Source: Symsagittifera roscoffensis (lineage: Eukaryota; Xenacoelomorpha; Acoela; Convolutidae). From it: a stretch of DNA of 64,000 nucleotides. Below are positions 1 to 13,376 of the stretch, piece after piece. A program made the position numbers and the translations under genes. The DNA is taken from contig NC_087066.1 of the NCBI RefSeq assembly GCF_963678635.1, positions 33,671,301 through 33,735,300 of the forward strand, in the 5' to 3' direction. The notes beneath the pieces were generated by a model. The model was given only the letters and a program-made list of their open reading frames with translations. It did no database searches and was not told where the DNA came from. Each line of letters starts with the position of its first letter. Within the stretch, counting starts at the first letter, position 1.

Positions 1-900
1 TTTATCCTAAATGCACGCCTGAACCAATTAAAGATCAGTTTACATGCTAGGCATATTAGACAGTCAAAGTGAAAAAACCGGCTCGGTCAACTGTTTTTAT
101 CAAAAACTCAAAGAAAAACAGCAAGAAAATTTTTGTAAGCAAGATAGCACTAAGAACCGCCGAAATTGTATTTGTTACTGGAAATTAACTAAATTTCAAA
201 CCTGTTTTTCAAACCTGTTTTTCCCGACACTGAGAAAACAATTTGAACGTTTTTTACGTCGTTCGAATTAAAACGAAAAGGGTTTCAATAAGATAAATCA
301 CGACAAATTTAACTGATTTTTGTAATAACTGATTTTGGGTGGAAAACAAAAAAAATTAAAATAAACCCGAATACGAAGTTCCTCCCAAATTTCAATGGTC
401 GGAACAACAATTTCGAAAAATTGAAATTGAACATCAACAAAAAAACAAGAAAAACGAAACGAAGCTTTGCAACACTTGCGATGCGAAGCACTCATTGCGC
501 TTTAAAATAGTGAACAGTAAATTAGGCAGAAGTCACAAAAAAGTTCTGATCGATTATGTTGGAGATATTTATTGAAGAAAAAACTAAAGAATAACTTCCT
601 GAATTTTTTTAAAATCATGTTTGTAATGACTGAATTTCAAAACAGCCTTTAAAAATTGGAAAACAATTACTTAGCGGCAACGAGGCGACAAACTTTGGGT
701 CAAAAATTATTGAGCCGAAAACGAAACTGTTGTCATAAAAGATTATAAATGTCATAAGTTTAAAAATGTTCTAGGACCCAACCAAATTGAAACAACAAAT
801 CGTGTACAGGTATGATTAGCCTTCTAAATTTTGCAATAAACGTTGACTACGTTTATATAAGATAAACTAAAATTAGCGGGCGTCAGTCAGGAAATTTTGT
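1..900. repeat. AT-rich interspersed repeat, copy 1
   Basis: Closely resembles 7738-8700 (TGCACGCCT near the left end, a GCGAAGC-TTGC-GATGCGAAG block near 460-490, AAACTTTGGGTCAAAAATT near 690). No coding capacity recognised; short frames here are AT-rich noise. Confidence 0.7.
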
Positions 901-1950
901 AGACTCCATATTTTTCATTCAGTTTTCCCCAGTAGCGATTTTTTTTCTTCAAACTTCCTGAAAGGTTGAAGGTTTTTTTTAGCGAGATAGCAATTAAACC
1001 TTCGAATTTGTTTGCTTAACGTGAACTAAATTGAAAATTTATGGCTTCTTTTTCACAAGTAACTCTACTTGCTTGCTTTAAAATGCTCAAAATTGGTTCA
1101 AAACTCAAAAAATTTCAAATCGGTTTTTCTCTACAATCAGACAGCATTTTCGTCGACACTCGGTTGAACATTTGTTGACGTCGTTCGGATTAAAGCTGAG
1201 GCTTTTATAGAATATAAACCCTTTCACCCATTACGATGTTTCTTAACCGTTAAAATTTAGATGAACAGCAAAAAAAGGCCAGCTCGCTCGAAATGAGACC
1301 AAAAAAAATATATCAAACAAATTTTTCTGAAATTTTGAAATACCGTTTGAATAACAACTGAAAAGGTTTTAATATGATATTTCACTTGAATTATACAGAT
1401 GATTATTCGTGATACCTGATTTTGCGTTCAACACAAAAAAATCAAAAAGAAAAAACTAAAACAAACCCGAATACAAAGTTCCTCCCAATTTTCAATGGTC
1501 GGGACAAGTATTTCGAAAAATTTGAACTGAACCTAAACACCAAGACGAAAAAAAACGAACCGGAGCTTCGCAAAAATTGCGATGCAGAACAATCATTGCA
1601 GTGCAAAATATTGAATAGCAAAACAGATTGAAGTCACAAAAAGTTTCTGAAAAATTATGTTGGAGATATTTACTTAAATTAAGTTGGAAGTAACTTCAAA
1701 AAATTTGAAAAAGAAAACAATTTTTTAAGGGACGAAGTTTAAAAGAGCCTTTAAAAATTAGAGCTTATTTAGCTAGCGGCAACAAGTTCACATACTTTGG
1801 ATCAAAAACTGTTGAACCGAAAACAAAACTGTTGCGACGCAAATATTGTTGCGACCAGTGCTAAGGATATTAGCAGAGATTCTTATAAAACAAATAGCAA
1901 TTTATTTTCAAGTATCATGGTATTGTAGCGTAAGGTAATGAAGGAGACGT
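900..1950. repeat. Diverged repeat monomers left of the array
   Basis: 900-1230 resembles the single-copy-like part of the flanking repeats. 1230-1950 is a diverged monomer of the array that follows: the same TTTTCTGAAATTTTGAAATA and CAAAGTTCCTCCCAATTTT blocks. Confidence 0.65.
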
Positions 1951-4900
1951 CAAAAAAAACGGCAGCTCGCTCGAAATGAAACAAAAAAAAACCAAAAATA
2001 TCAAATAAGTTTTTCTGAAATTTTGAAATACCGTTTGAATAACAACTGAAAAGGTTTTAACATGAAATTTTACTTGAATTATTCAGATGACTATTCGTGG
2101 TACCTGATTTTGCGTTCAAAACTAAAAAAAATTAAAAATAAAAAACTAAAACAAACCCGAATACAAAGTTCCTCCCAATTTTCAATGGTCAGGACAAGTA
2201 TTTTGACAAATTGGAACTGAATATGAACAACAAGACGAAAAAAAAACAAAGCGGAGCTTCGCAAAATTTGCGATGCAGAACACTCATTGCAGTGCAAAAT
2301 ATTGAATAGCCAAACAGATTGAAGTCACAAAAAGTTTCTGAAAAATTATGTGGGAGATATTTACTTAAATTAAGTTGGAAGTAACTTCAAAAAATTTGAA
2401 AAAGAAAACAATTTTTCAAGGGACGAAGTTTAAGAGAGCTTTTAAAAATTAGATCTTATTTAGCTAGCGGCAACAAGTTTACATACTTTGGATCAAAAAC
2501 TGTTGAACCGAAAACAAAACTGTTGCGACGCAAATATTGTTGCGACCAGTGCTAAGGATATTAGCAGAGATTCTTATAAAACAAATAGCAATTTATTTTC
2601 AAGTATCATGGTATTGTAGCGTAATGTAAGGAAGGAGACGTGCAAAAAAAACGGCAGCTCGCTCGAAATGAAACAAAAAAAAACAAAAATATCAAATAGG
2701 TTTTTCTGAAATTTTGAAATACCGTTTGAATAACAACTGAAAAGGTTTTAACATGAATTTTTACTTGAATTATTCAGATGACTATTCGTGGTACCTGATT
2801 TTGCGTTCAAAACTAAAAAAAAATTAAAAATAAAAAACTAAAACAAACCCGAATACAAAGTTCCTCCCAATTTTCAATGGTCAGGACAAGTATTTTGAAA
2901 AATTGGAACTGAATATGAACAACAAGACGAAAAAAAAACAAAGCGGAGCTTCGCAAAATTTGCGATGCAGAACACTCATTGCAGTGCAAAAAATTGAATA
3001 GAAAAACATACTGAAGTCACAAAAAGTTTCTGAAATTTTATGTTGGAGAGATTTACTTAAATTAAGTTGGAAGTAAATTCAAAAAATTTGAAAAAGAAAA
3101 CATTTTTCTAATGGCTGAAGTTTAAAAGAGCTTTCAAAAACTGAAACTCATTTAGCTAGCGGCAACAAGGCGACATAATTTGGGTCCAAGACTTTTGAAC
3201 CGAAAACAAAACTGTTGCGACGCAAATTTTGTTGCGACAAAATGTGTTCATTTCGGAAGTGTTCATTTTGATCACTAAACAGCTATTAAGTACACCCAGT
3301 GCTAAGGATATTAGCAGAGACTCTTATAAAACGAAAAGCGCTTTAATTTCAAGTATCATGGTATTTTAGCGTGAGGTAAGGAAGGAGACGTGCAAAAAAA
3401 TGCCCGCTCGCTCCAAATGAGACCAAAAAAAACCAAAATCATCAAACATATTTTTCTGAAATTTTGAAATACCGTTTCAGTAACAACTGAAAAGGTTTTA
3501 ATATGATATTTCACTTGAATTGTTTAGATGATTATTCGTGATACCTGATTTTGCGTTCAACACAAAAAAAAATCAAAAAGAAAAAACTAAAACAAACCCG
3601 AGTACAAAGTTCCTCCCAATTTTTAATGGTCGGGACAAGTTTTTCGAAAAATTGGAACTGAAAATAAACACCAAAACGAAAAAACGAAGACGAGCTTCGC
3701 AAAACTTGTGATGCAGAACACTCAATGCAGTGCAAAATAGTGAATAGCAAAACAGACTAAAGTCGCAAAAATTTTCTAAAAATTTCTGTTGGAGATATTT
3801 ACTTAAATTAAGTGGGAAGTAACTTCAAAAAATTTGAAAAAAAAATATTTTTCTAATGGCTGAAATTTAGAAGAGCCTTTAAAAATTGGAATTCTGATCA
3901 ATAACCAGCTATTAAGTACATCCAGTGCTAAGTATACTAGCCGAGATTCTTATAAACCAAATAGCACTTTAATTTCAAGTATCATGGTATTGTAGCGTAA
4001 GGTAATGAAGGAGACGTCAAAAAAAACGGCAGCTCGCTCGAAATGAAACAAAAAAAAACCAAAAATATCAAATAAGTTTTTCTGAAATTTTGAAATACCG
4101 TTTGAATAACAACTGAAAAGGTTTTAACATGAAATTTTACTTGAATTATTCAGATGACTATTCGTGGTACCTGATTTTGCGTTCAAAACTAAAAAAAATT
4201 AAAAATAAAAAACTAAAACAAACCCGAATACAAAGTTCCTCCCAATTTTCAATGGTCAGGACAAGTATTTTGACAAATTGGAACTGAATATGAACAACAA
4301 GACGAAAAAAAAACAAAGCGGAGCTTCGCAAAATTTGCGATGCAGAACACTCATTGCAGTGCAAAATATTGAATAGCCAAACAGATTGAAGTCACAAAAA
4401 GTTTCTGAAAAATTATGTGGGAGATATTTACTTAAATTAAGTTGGAAGTAACTTCAAAAAATTTGAAAAAGAAAACAATTTTTCAAGGGACGAAGTTTAA
4501 GAGAGCTTTTAAAAATTAGATCTTATTTAGCTAGCGGCAACAAGTTTACATACTTTGGATCAAAAACTGTTGAACCGAAAACAAAACTGTTGCGACGCAA
4601 ATATTGTTGCGACCAGTGCTAAGGATATTAGCAGAGATTCTTATAAAACAAATAGCAATTTATTTTCAAGTATCATGGTATTGTAGCGTAAGGTAAGGAA
4701 GGAGACGTGCAAAAAAAACGGCAGCTCGCTCGAAATGAAACAAAAAAAACCAAAAATATCAAATAGGTTTTTCTGAAATTTTGAAATACCGTTTGAATAA
4801 CAACTGAAAAGGTTTTAACATGAATTTTTACTTGAATTATTCAGATGACTATTCGTGGTACCTGATTTTGCGTTCAAAACTAAAAAAAATTAAAAATAAA

Positions 4901-6715
4901 AAACTAAAACAAACCCGAATACAAAGTTCCTCCCAATTTTCAATGGTCAGGACAAGTATTTTGAAAAATTGGAACTGAATATGAACAACAAGACGAAAAA
5001 AAAACAAAGCGGAGCTTCGCAAAATTTGCGATGCAGAACACTCATTGCAGTGCAAAAAATTGAATAGAAAAACATACTGAAGTCACAAAAAGTTTCTGAA
5101 ATTTTATGTTGGAGAGATTTACTTAAATTAAGTTGGAAGTAAATTCAAAAAATTTGAAAAAGAAAACATTTTTCTAATGGCTGAAGTTTAAAAGAGCTTT
5201 CAAAAACTGAAACTTATTTAGCTAGCGGCAACAAGGCGACATAATTTGGGTCCAAGACTTTTGAACCGAAAACAAAACTGTTGCGACGCAAATTTTGTTG
5301 CGACAAAATGTGTTCATTTCGGAAGTGTTCATTTTGATCACTAAACAGCTATTAAGTACACCCAGTGCTAAGGATATTAGCAGAGACTCTTATAAAACCA
5401 AAAGCGCTTTAATTTCAAGTATCATGGTATTTTAGCGTGAGGTAAGGAAGGAGACGTGCAAAAAAATGCCCGCTCGCTCCAAATGAGACCAAAAAAAACC
5501 AAAATCATCAAACATATTTTTCTGAAATTTTGAAATACCGTTTCAGTAACAACTGAAAAGGTTTTAATATGATATTTCACTTGAATTGTTTAGATGATTA
5601 TTCGTGATACCTGATTTTGCGTTCAACACAAAAAAAAATCAAAAAGAAAAAACTAAAACAAACCCGAGTACAAAGTTCCTCCCAATTTTTAATGGTCGGG
5701 ACAAGTTTTTCGAAAAATTGGAACTGAAAATAAACACCAAAACGAAAAAACGAAGACGAGCTTCGCAAAACTTGTGATGCAGAACACTCAATGCAGTGCA
5801 AAATAGTGAATAGCAAAACAGACTAAAGTCGCAAAAAATTTCTGAAAATTTCTGTTGGAGATATTTACTTAAATTAAGTGGGAAGTAACTTCAAAAAATT
5901 TGAAAAAAAAATATTTTTCTAATGGCTGAAATTTAGAAGAGCCTTTAAAAATTGGAATTCTGATCAATAACCAGCTATTAAGTACACCCAGTGCTAAGTA
6001 TACTAGCCGAGATTCTTATAAACCAAATAGCACTTTAATTTCAAGTATCATGGTATTGTAGCGTAAGGTAAGGAATGAGACGTGCAAAAAAAACGGCAGC
6101 TCGCTCGAAATGAAACAAAAAAAAACCAAAAATATCAAATAGGTTTTTCTGAAATTTTGAAATACCGTTTGAATAACAACTGAAAAGGTTTTAACATGAA
6201 TTTTTACTTGAATTATTCAGATGACTATTCGTGGTACCTGATTTTGCGTTCAAAACTAAAAAAAAATTAAAAATAAAAAACTAAAACAAACCCGAATACA
6301 AAGTTCCTCCCAATTTTCAATGGTCAGGACAAGTATTTTGAAAAATTGGAACTGAATATGAACAACAAGACGAAAAAAAAACAAAGCGGAGCTTCGCAAA
6401 ATTTGCGATGCAGAACACTCATTGCAGTGCAAAAAATTGAATAGCAAAACAGACTGAAGTCACAAAAAGTTTCTGAAATTTTATGTTGGAGAGATTTACT
6501 TAAATTAAGTTGGAAGTAAATTCAAAAAATTTGAAAAAAAAATATTTTTCAAATGGCTGAAATTTAGAAGAGCCTTTAAAAATTGGAATTCTGATCAATA
6601 ACCAGCTATTAAGTACACCCAGTGCTAAGTATACTAGCCGAGATTCTTATAAACCAAATAGCACTTTAATTTCAAGTATCATGGTATTGTAGCGTAAGGT
6701 AAGGAATGAGACGAG
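1951..6715. repeat. Higher-order tandem repeat, three-monomer unit of about 2067 bp
   Basis: Boundaries set at the recurring GAGACGT: monomers start at 1951, 2642, 3392, 4018, 4709, 5458 and 6084. Lengths are 691, 750, 626, 691, 749, 626, then 632. Monomers differ from each other, but units three apart are almost identical, so the repeating unit is a trimer of about 2067 bp present twice plus a seventh partial monomer. Each monomer ends with GTAGCGTAAGGTAAGGAAGG, resembling a tRNA box A. Confidence 0.92.
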
Positions 6716-7737
6716 CAACAAAATGGGAGGGTTCAAACCTGGGCAGGGTCGGATGTTCTTATTGAATTTTTTCGTATACTAGCTAAAATAGGTCCGCTCT
6801 ATTAATTGAGGCATGTTAGATAATAAATTTTCATTTTTTTCAAAATGATTTGTACTGTTAATGCGTCATAACTGTCATAACTAGCTTCTATGGTTCTTAA
6901 CCGATGGTTCTTAACCGTTAAGTTTTAGATGAACAGCAAACAAGGCCAACGCACTCGAAACTAGAACAAAAAAAATATCCAACAAGTTTTTCTGAAATTT
7001 TGAAATACCGTTTGAATAACAACTGAAAAGGTTTTAATATGATATGTCACTTGAATTGTTCAGATGATTATTCGTGATACCTGATTTTGCGTTCAACACA
7101 AAAAAAATCAAAAAGAAAAAAACCAAAACAAACACGAGTACAAAGTTCCTCCCAATTTTTAATGGTCGGGACAAGTATTTCAAAAAATTGGAACTGAAAA
7201 TAAATACCAAGACGAAAAAACGAAGCCGAGCTTCGCAAAACTTGTGATGCAGAACACTACCGTAAGGTCAGGAAGGAGTTGTGCAAAAAATGAGAGGGTT
7301 CGAACCTGGGCAGGGTCGGATGTTTTTATTGAACTTTTTCGTATACTTCTTACAATGCGTCCGCTCTATAAATTGAGTCATTTTAGATAATGATTTTCTT
7401 TTTTTTTCAAATTGATTTGTACTGTTAATGCGTCATAACTGTCATAACTAGCTTGCGTATTTAATTTTTTAGACTCATAGCTAGCGCGCGTCAATTAAGA
7501 AATTTTGTAAACTCAAGTTTTTTTCACTCAGTTTTTCCTAGTAGCATTTTTTTTTCTTTGGTATGCCAAATGCTACTTCGTCTTTGCGTAAATATTTGCC
7601 AGCCTTTCGAAATTTTTTCAATATAGTGTTTCTACGGTGCTTTAGGAGCTCGGAAACTCGACCTATAGAAAAATCGACCTATAGAAAAAGGACATCAACA
7701 TTTTCAAATTTTTCAAAATCCGCATCCTCTCCTTGAG
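6716..7737. repeat. Decayed monomers with complete tRNA-like head
   Basis: Two diverged monomers right of the array. At 6710-6760 and 7255-7330 the box A-like segment is followed by GGGTTCGAACCTGGGCAGGG (GGGTTCAAACC in the first), a box B consensus absent inside the array. Suggests the family began as a tRNA-derived SINE. Confidence 0.6.
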
Positions 7738-8700
7738 AATTTATTCTTAATGCACGCCTCGACCAATTAAAAATCAGTTTACATACTAGGCATATTAGGC
7801 AGTCACAGTGAACTGTTTTATTAACTGTTTTTATCAAAATTATAAAGAAAAACGGCAAAAAAAACCAAAAACATTTCTAGTTTTTTTCTTCAAATAAAGT
7901 TCCTGAAACTTTTAAATTTTTTGGTAGCAAGGTAGCACTAAAAACCGCCAAAATTGTTTTTTACTGGAAATAAACTAAAATTTCATAGCTTATTTTTCTA
8001 TAATAACCCTAATTGCTTGCTTTACGTGCTCAAAAATTGGCCTTAAACTCAAAATTTTCAAACCGGTTTTTCTCGACACTCGGACAAATTTTTTGAAACG
8101 TTTTTGACGTCGTTCGAATTAAAACGAATAGGGCTTTAATGAGACCAATTTAACTGATTTTTTTAATACCTGATTTTGCGCGCAAAACAAAAAAAAAAGA
8201 AAAAACTAAAACATACCCGAGTCAATGGTCGGAACAATAAATTCGAGAAATTGAAACTGAAACAAAAACACAAAGACAAGAAAAACGAAGCGAAGCTTCG
8301 CAACACTTGCGATGCAAAACACTCCTTGCGCTGCAAAAAAATGAACAGTTAAATAGACAGAAGTCACAATAAAGTTCTGACAAATTATGTTGGAGATAAT
8401 TACTTAAGAAAAAACTTAAGAATAACTTCAAAAATTTTGAATTTTAAAAAAAAACTCATGTTTGTAATGACTGAATTTAAAAACAGCCTTTAAAAATTGG
8501 AAAACAATTACTTAGCGGCAACACGGCGACAAACTTTGGGTCAAAAATTGTTGAGCCGAAAACGAAACTGTTGTCATGAAAGATTATTTATGTCATAAGT
8601 TTAAAAAGTTTTTGGGAGCCAACCAAATTAAAACATCAAATCCTATACAAGTATAATTTGCCTGCTAAATTTTGCAATAAACTTTGACTAAGTGGATATA
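7738..8700. repeat. AT-rich interspersed repeat, copy 2
   Basis: Counterpart of 1-900. Contains GAAGCGAAGCTTCGC at about 8286-8300, a palindromic block, then TTGCGATGCAAAACACTCC. Confidence 0.7.
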
Positions 8701-9735
8701 GCATAAACTAAAACTGTTTACATATTCAAAAAGAATCGAACAAAAAAATCTCGAAATCAAACTCGGTAAACTGAACAATTTGTTGAACAAAACATTTGAA
8801 AATGGAACAATACCTTTGCTTTGAAAATAATCTGATAAAAATCTATCAGACACAAATAAGGGGTTTAAAAAAACAACCAAAAAGGAACTGACAGAAACTA
8901 GGACAAAAACCAAAACAGTCGAAAAAAAACGATGACTTTTGTTTTTGAAAAAATATTTACAAGCTGAAACGGGCCTTAACTTATTTCTTATTCCTAATAC
9001 TAGATTTATTTTAATTTTGAACTTCAAATCGTATGCATTCGCACCCTCGAAAAATTGGAAAAAATAGCAAAAGTTGACGAGCTTTGCCTTTAATGTGGAT
9101 CTAACTACAAAAGTCTCGTCCCGTTTCGAGAAGTCCTATTCCCCCCTTCATTATGAAATCAAAGGGATGCGGCATCATCGGGTTTGGCCGGAACAACAAA
9201 TGCTGGAGAGGGCTGGCGTCATGGCATACAGTCATACTTTAGTGAATCGCATCCCAGTTTATGGGACGTGATTAAAAATTGCAAAAAGCCGCTTCCGTCC
9301 AAAAACTTAATTTCTATAACGCCTCGAGTGGGCACCAATTTACAAAAAAAAGCATAAGGACCGAAAGCTTAGCAAAACGTGCAGAATATTATGCAGGCTT
9401 ACGAAAAAAAGGGGTTTGCATTTCTTTGCGCTATGGAGAAATTGAGTAAAATTTTTTTTCTTTTGTTTTTTGTATATGTTTTCAATTTAAAAATTTGTTT
9501 GTCACTTTTTTTGAGAAAAGACGTATCCTTGCATCCTCGCGGAGACGTAAACAAAACCTTTGACTTGACTCGCGTTTAAAAAATGCTGTCTATAGCAGTT
9601 TATTCCCGGAACAACCGCTCCTCTGGGTAGGACGCTAAGTTGGGACGATAGGTAGGTTCGTTGTCAAGTTCATATCAAAGTCTAGATTATCGGCAAGGTC
9701 GTTTCTGTTCAAATCTGAAACACAGTTTTTCATAC
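8700..9735. other. No gene recognised
   Basis: Mixed AT-rich sequence. Short frames at 9074-9271 (+) and 8665-9027 (-) have no family features I know; the minus one is an F/L/S-rich translation of A-rich DNA. 9100-9260 is less AT-rich than its surroundings and could be a worn coding fragment. Confidence 0.4.
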
Positions 9736-9736
9736 C

Positions 9737-10210
9737 ATGTCACAATTTATTAATTCCGATATTGAAACTCCAGATGAATTCCAGAAATCCGAGCCCAGCC
9801 CGTCCACTTTTTGCAACCCCCCTTCCGTCCGCTCCACACCCCAACTCCCGAAGAACCTTCCCCAGCTCCTTCTTCATACACCGACGCAACCCCAATTCTC
9901 TCCCCAATGACAAGTGACCAACCCGACCTCCTCGTCCCGTCAATGAAGAACTAGAAAACGAGCTTGATAATTTCATCACCCTACAAAAACTGCTTCAAAA
10001 CCCTTACACATTAACAGTTCATCACTTATCACAATCCATTTTCTCCTCCGAATCCCCCAACCGAGCCCCCACAATTGAAGAAACCCGAGCCCACCGAGCA
10101 TTCAAACGAAAGTATCCCAATACCCAAATGCTCCACCACCCCCGACCACCTCGACTGTTTTTCCTTCACCCACTCCACACAAACACTAAAGAAACTCTAT
10201 AAAACTGCTT
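9737..10210 (+). pseudogene. C-rich broken coding stretch, unknown product
   Basis: Starts at an ATG at 9737 (MSQFINSDIETPDEFQKSE) and shifts frame near 9850 into a P/T/S-rich run, then ELENELDNFITLQKLLQN and TIEETRAHRAFKRKYPN. Base use (C-rich, G-poor on the plus strand) differs sharply from both sides. The proline-rich head and helical tail could suit a gag-like protein, but I recognise no motif. Function unknown. Confidence 0.35.
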
Positions 10211-12290
10211 TGTGTAGGTTTGTTTGTGCGTAACATTTTTTGATTTGAGCCGTGCAAGTCACCTTCTTTTGGTGTGAGGAAAATAAAAAATAGTGGAAAA
10301 CGATTAATTTTTTTAAAATAAGAATTATAAGCTTTGATGTCTAGGAGTGCTGTAGAAATAATATTATCGTATGTTTTATTCAAGCTGTTAATGACAAATA
10401 CATATTGTGATTTTATGAAAATTTATTCAGTTAGTTGGGAAATCGTGTTTTCGTCGTCTTCTAAGATTGTCGAAGCAATAGCGTGATCATAGTGGTTAAT
10501 TGAGAATCAGTTTGCTTTCTGTGCTCTAAACCTATTTAATGTTTGCGTTAGTCCTATGGTTGTGAATTGTTTTTCATGCAGTGCCATGGTTAATGGTGTA
10601 GTCGAGTTTGAAGTATTTCCTTGTCTTCTGGGTTATTGTATATTGGAAGTGCTAATGGGTTAGTGAAGTGGTAGTATGATGTCCATGAGAGTGTGGGAAT
10701 TAGGCTAAATTCGTCAATGTAAGTTTGTTGGTCGTTGTTAGTGGTCTGATAGTAAGTATATTGTGGAAAGAATGGTTACACTTATTTTAAATTTACTCAA
10801 CACCACTATAGAACAAATACACCATCACGAAACCCACAACACATATTCACATTTATAAACTCTAAATATACCTTACCATTCTTCTCAAACTTCCCCTATT
10901 GTATAAAAAATGCTAATTTGCAAGTCATCCTTCGAAACTATGATTCCATAAGACAAATGTATATATTCTGCCCACTAACCAAATAACTTGATGTTTAAGA
11001 ATCCCGCCCACTAATTGTCCCCCACGAAAATATACAGCCCATCGAAGTCCAAATTCTAGAATATATTCGTAATACTAAATAAAACCACAAGCTTTATTAC
11101 CTAATTCAAAACACGTCGCATGAATTCTCACTCAATAGTGAGGAGCACAAAATCATCAGAGCACTCGAGCTTCTATGGTCTCTCGTCTAAATACGTCATC
11201 CTCATGCTTGCTAAACTCCTCAACTCATCCTACACATTTCGCACTAAATTTACAACCGGATTTCTTGCCAACGACGACCCTTTCTAAGTATAATCAAGTA
11301 TTTAAACTAATAAATTTCAAACGCTACTAACCATTCTTTTTAAGAGCCTCACTTTTCTTTTTTAGATTTCACCATTCAATCAGCTAAAACAAAAAAAAAT
11401 AATTAATTGTAAACTCTTTTCTGTAAACTTTTAAAATTCATTTTAACAATTGCAGTATTTAATTGAAGCAGTAAAAATTCCCTTTACACAGCAGTAATTT
11501 CATGAATTAAAACTCTCACAGCATTAAATTAATATTTATTATGTAGTAAATTGATAAAAAATTGCAAATAAATTTAAAAAGAATAACCTTTTTACAAGAC
11601 GCTTCTTTTATAAATTTGAATCCTTCACTCGCCCATAAATCACACACTCTTTCCACATGCGCACAGCACGCCCACGAAAATTTGTTTAAATAATGAAGTT
11701 CAAGTTTTAACTTTCACTGATAACAACTCTAACTTGTTTTCACACGTTTCAAACCTTCCTCTAACCTGGTTGGAAGGAATTATATAGTAAGTTGAACTAA
11801 CCAAAGCAGCCTACTAACGTTACAAAACCACAAACTAATGGCATGACTAAGACAAAAAGTCCAACGGTACTCAAACCCGATTAAACCCAGATTTAAACTG
11901 GAAAAATTATTCTTTTGAAAACCACTTTCAAAACTTACTCAAACCAACACGGTACTCAAACCCGATTAAACCCAGATTTAAACTGGAAAAATTATTCTTT
12001 TGAAAACCACTTTCAAAACTTACTCAAACTAACACAAAAAAGGCAAAAGACAAGCCCAAAACAAATGATTCTTCTTTTGAGAAAAAGAAACAACCAAAAT
12101 AGAGAAAAACACGTAAAAAAAAAAAACACGTAATGAAATTGTAACAAAAGGTTGAACGTATAAAGAGACTCTGCACTAAGAGACGATAAAATATAACCCA
12201 CTCCTGGCCTCACCAACCAGAGGGACGTCCTGAGCATGCTGTTTAGCCGGCCTAACCCACCGCGCTACAACCACGCTTTGTGAAACCCAT
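10210..12290. other. Unassigned AT-rich stretch with a small tandem duplication
   Basis: No frame is convincing. An 85-bp segment is tandemly duplicated at 11864-11948 and 11949-12033 (GGTACTCAAACCCGATTAAA at the start of each). 12195-12285 on the minus strand looks tRNA-like (TGGTTGTAGCGCGGTGGGTT as box A) with a poor box B; possibly a SINE head. Confidence 0.5.
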
Positions 12291-12940
12291 TCTATTTTTG
12301 CTGAGAGTTGCTCTAGTGTGAGCGACTCTTTAAACATAACCAAACTAAAATGAAAACGCTTTTGCTATAACAATTAATAATAATTCATGATAAAACTTAA
12401 CTAAGAAGAAGTAATTATGTATATTCAGGGTGTAAAGATTTCTTAGAGCCAAAGGAACGAGCAGCAAAGGAGAAGACAACCCGACTACATTCCAACTCTG
12501 GAATGGCAAATCTAGTTGGTTTGCTGCCAAAGTCACAACCCTCAAAGGAGTTTAAATATGTACTCAACATTGCAGCAAAGGAAACCTATTGAACCAGACC
12601 AAGGGCCATCTCGATGTTGTCACACATACCGATCCTAGTCTTTTGGCACTTCACACGGAAAAGTCAAACTTCACCCTGCACGTAGTCTCGCTCTCAACTT
12701 GATGAAATCGATACATCATAGCATCGGTCAGAAGTCTTGACACAATCACCCAAGACTACCCACGATCAACGAGACCCATCTTGAAACACGAAAGACACTG
12801 TCTTCTTCCATCTACACAAACAACTACATCTCTCCTCTCTCCAAGAAGTCACTGCTCACAACTTCTAAAGAAAACTACATCAACCGTCCTTCACTACAAT
12901 AAACAATTAAAAACTAAAAACTCTCTAAGACCCGGATAGG
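12290..12940. other. Unassigned stretch left of an LTR fragment
   Basis: Less AT-rich than its surroundings, no open frame of note. May be the 3' internal part of the element whose LTR follows, but no retroviral motif is visible. Confidence 0.3.
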
Positions 12941-13376
12941 TGGAACCAGTTCTGATCTGGTAATCATAAACCAATTATATTATTGATAAATTACCACTAT
13001 AAAATATAACAAACTAACCAATCATATTCCATCTCTATTATTGACACTTATTTGTAAGCGCTGGAACTACTTGTAGTTTCAGCGCCAGAACAGTTTGAAT
13101 AAATCTTTGAATACAGTTGTTCTCCTTCTGGATAAACTTCAAGAACTAACTCGCAAAAATCAGTATACACTAGATGTATTGAGACTAGGAGATATAAGAG
13201 TAAGATGAAGATTGGTATTAGACTAAGAAGTTGCACGAATCTATCCGGCCGAAATAAGATAGCGTGACGAACAGACGGTGTAACTTATCTGAAATTACTC
13301 TATGAGAAAGCTGCCTCTGGACTTTTAGATAAAGTACACCGTCTGTTCGTCACGCTATCTAAAATTACTCTATGAG
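12940..13376 (+). repeat. LTR fragment related to the 57-58.9 kb LTR
   Basis: Shares ACCAATCA, ACTTATTTGTAAGC, a hairpin at about 13062-13090 and TTGCACGAATCTATCCGGCC with 57150-57340 and 58725-58850. Ends in two AAATTACTCTATGAG blocks that bracket an inverted repeat. Internal element sequence beside it is not recognisable. Confidence 0.6.
13257..13360. repeat. Perfect 26-bp inverted repeat
   Basis: Left arm 13257-13282 begins AGATAGCGTGACGAACAGAC; right arm 13335-13360 is its exact reverse complement; 52-base loop. Both arms are followed by AAATTACTCTATGAG. Only the left arm orientation occurs in the related LTR at 58.8 kb. Confidence 0.9.

Noticed and set aside
2091-6447. Repeated minus-strand frames of 63-72 residues starting MHCNECSASQ or MLFTILHCIECSAS
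   Set aside because: They recur only because the DNA is a tandem repeat; F-rich translation of A-rich sequence, no domain, and frames change between monomers.
1951-6715. CRISPR-like array
   Set aside because: Units are 626-750 bp with diverged interiors, no short repeat/spacer pattern, and the context is eukaryotic.
8665-9027. 120-residue minus-strand frame rich in F, L, S
   Set aside because: Typical reading of A-rich DNA; no conserved motif and no splice context.
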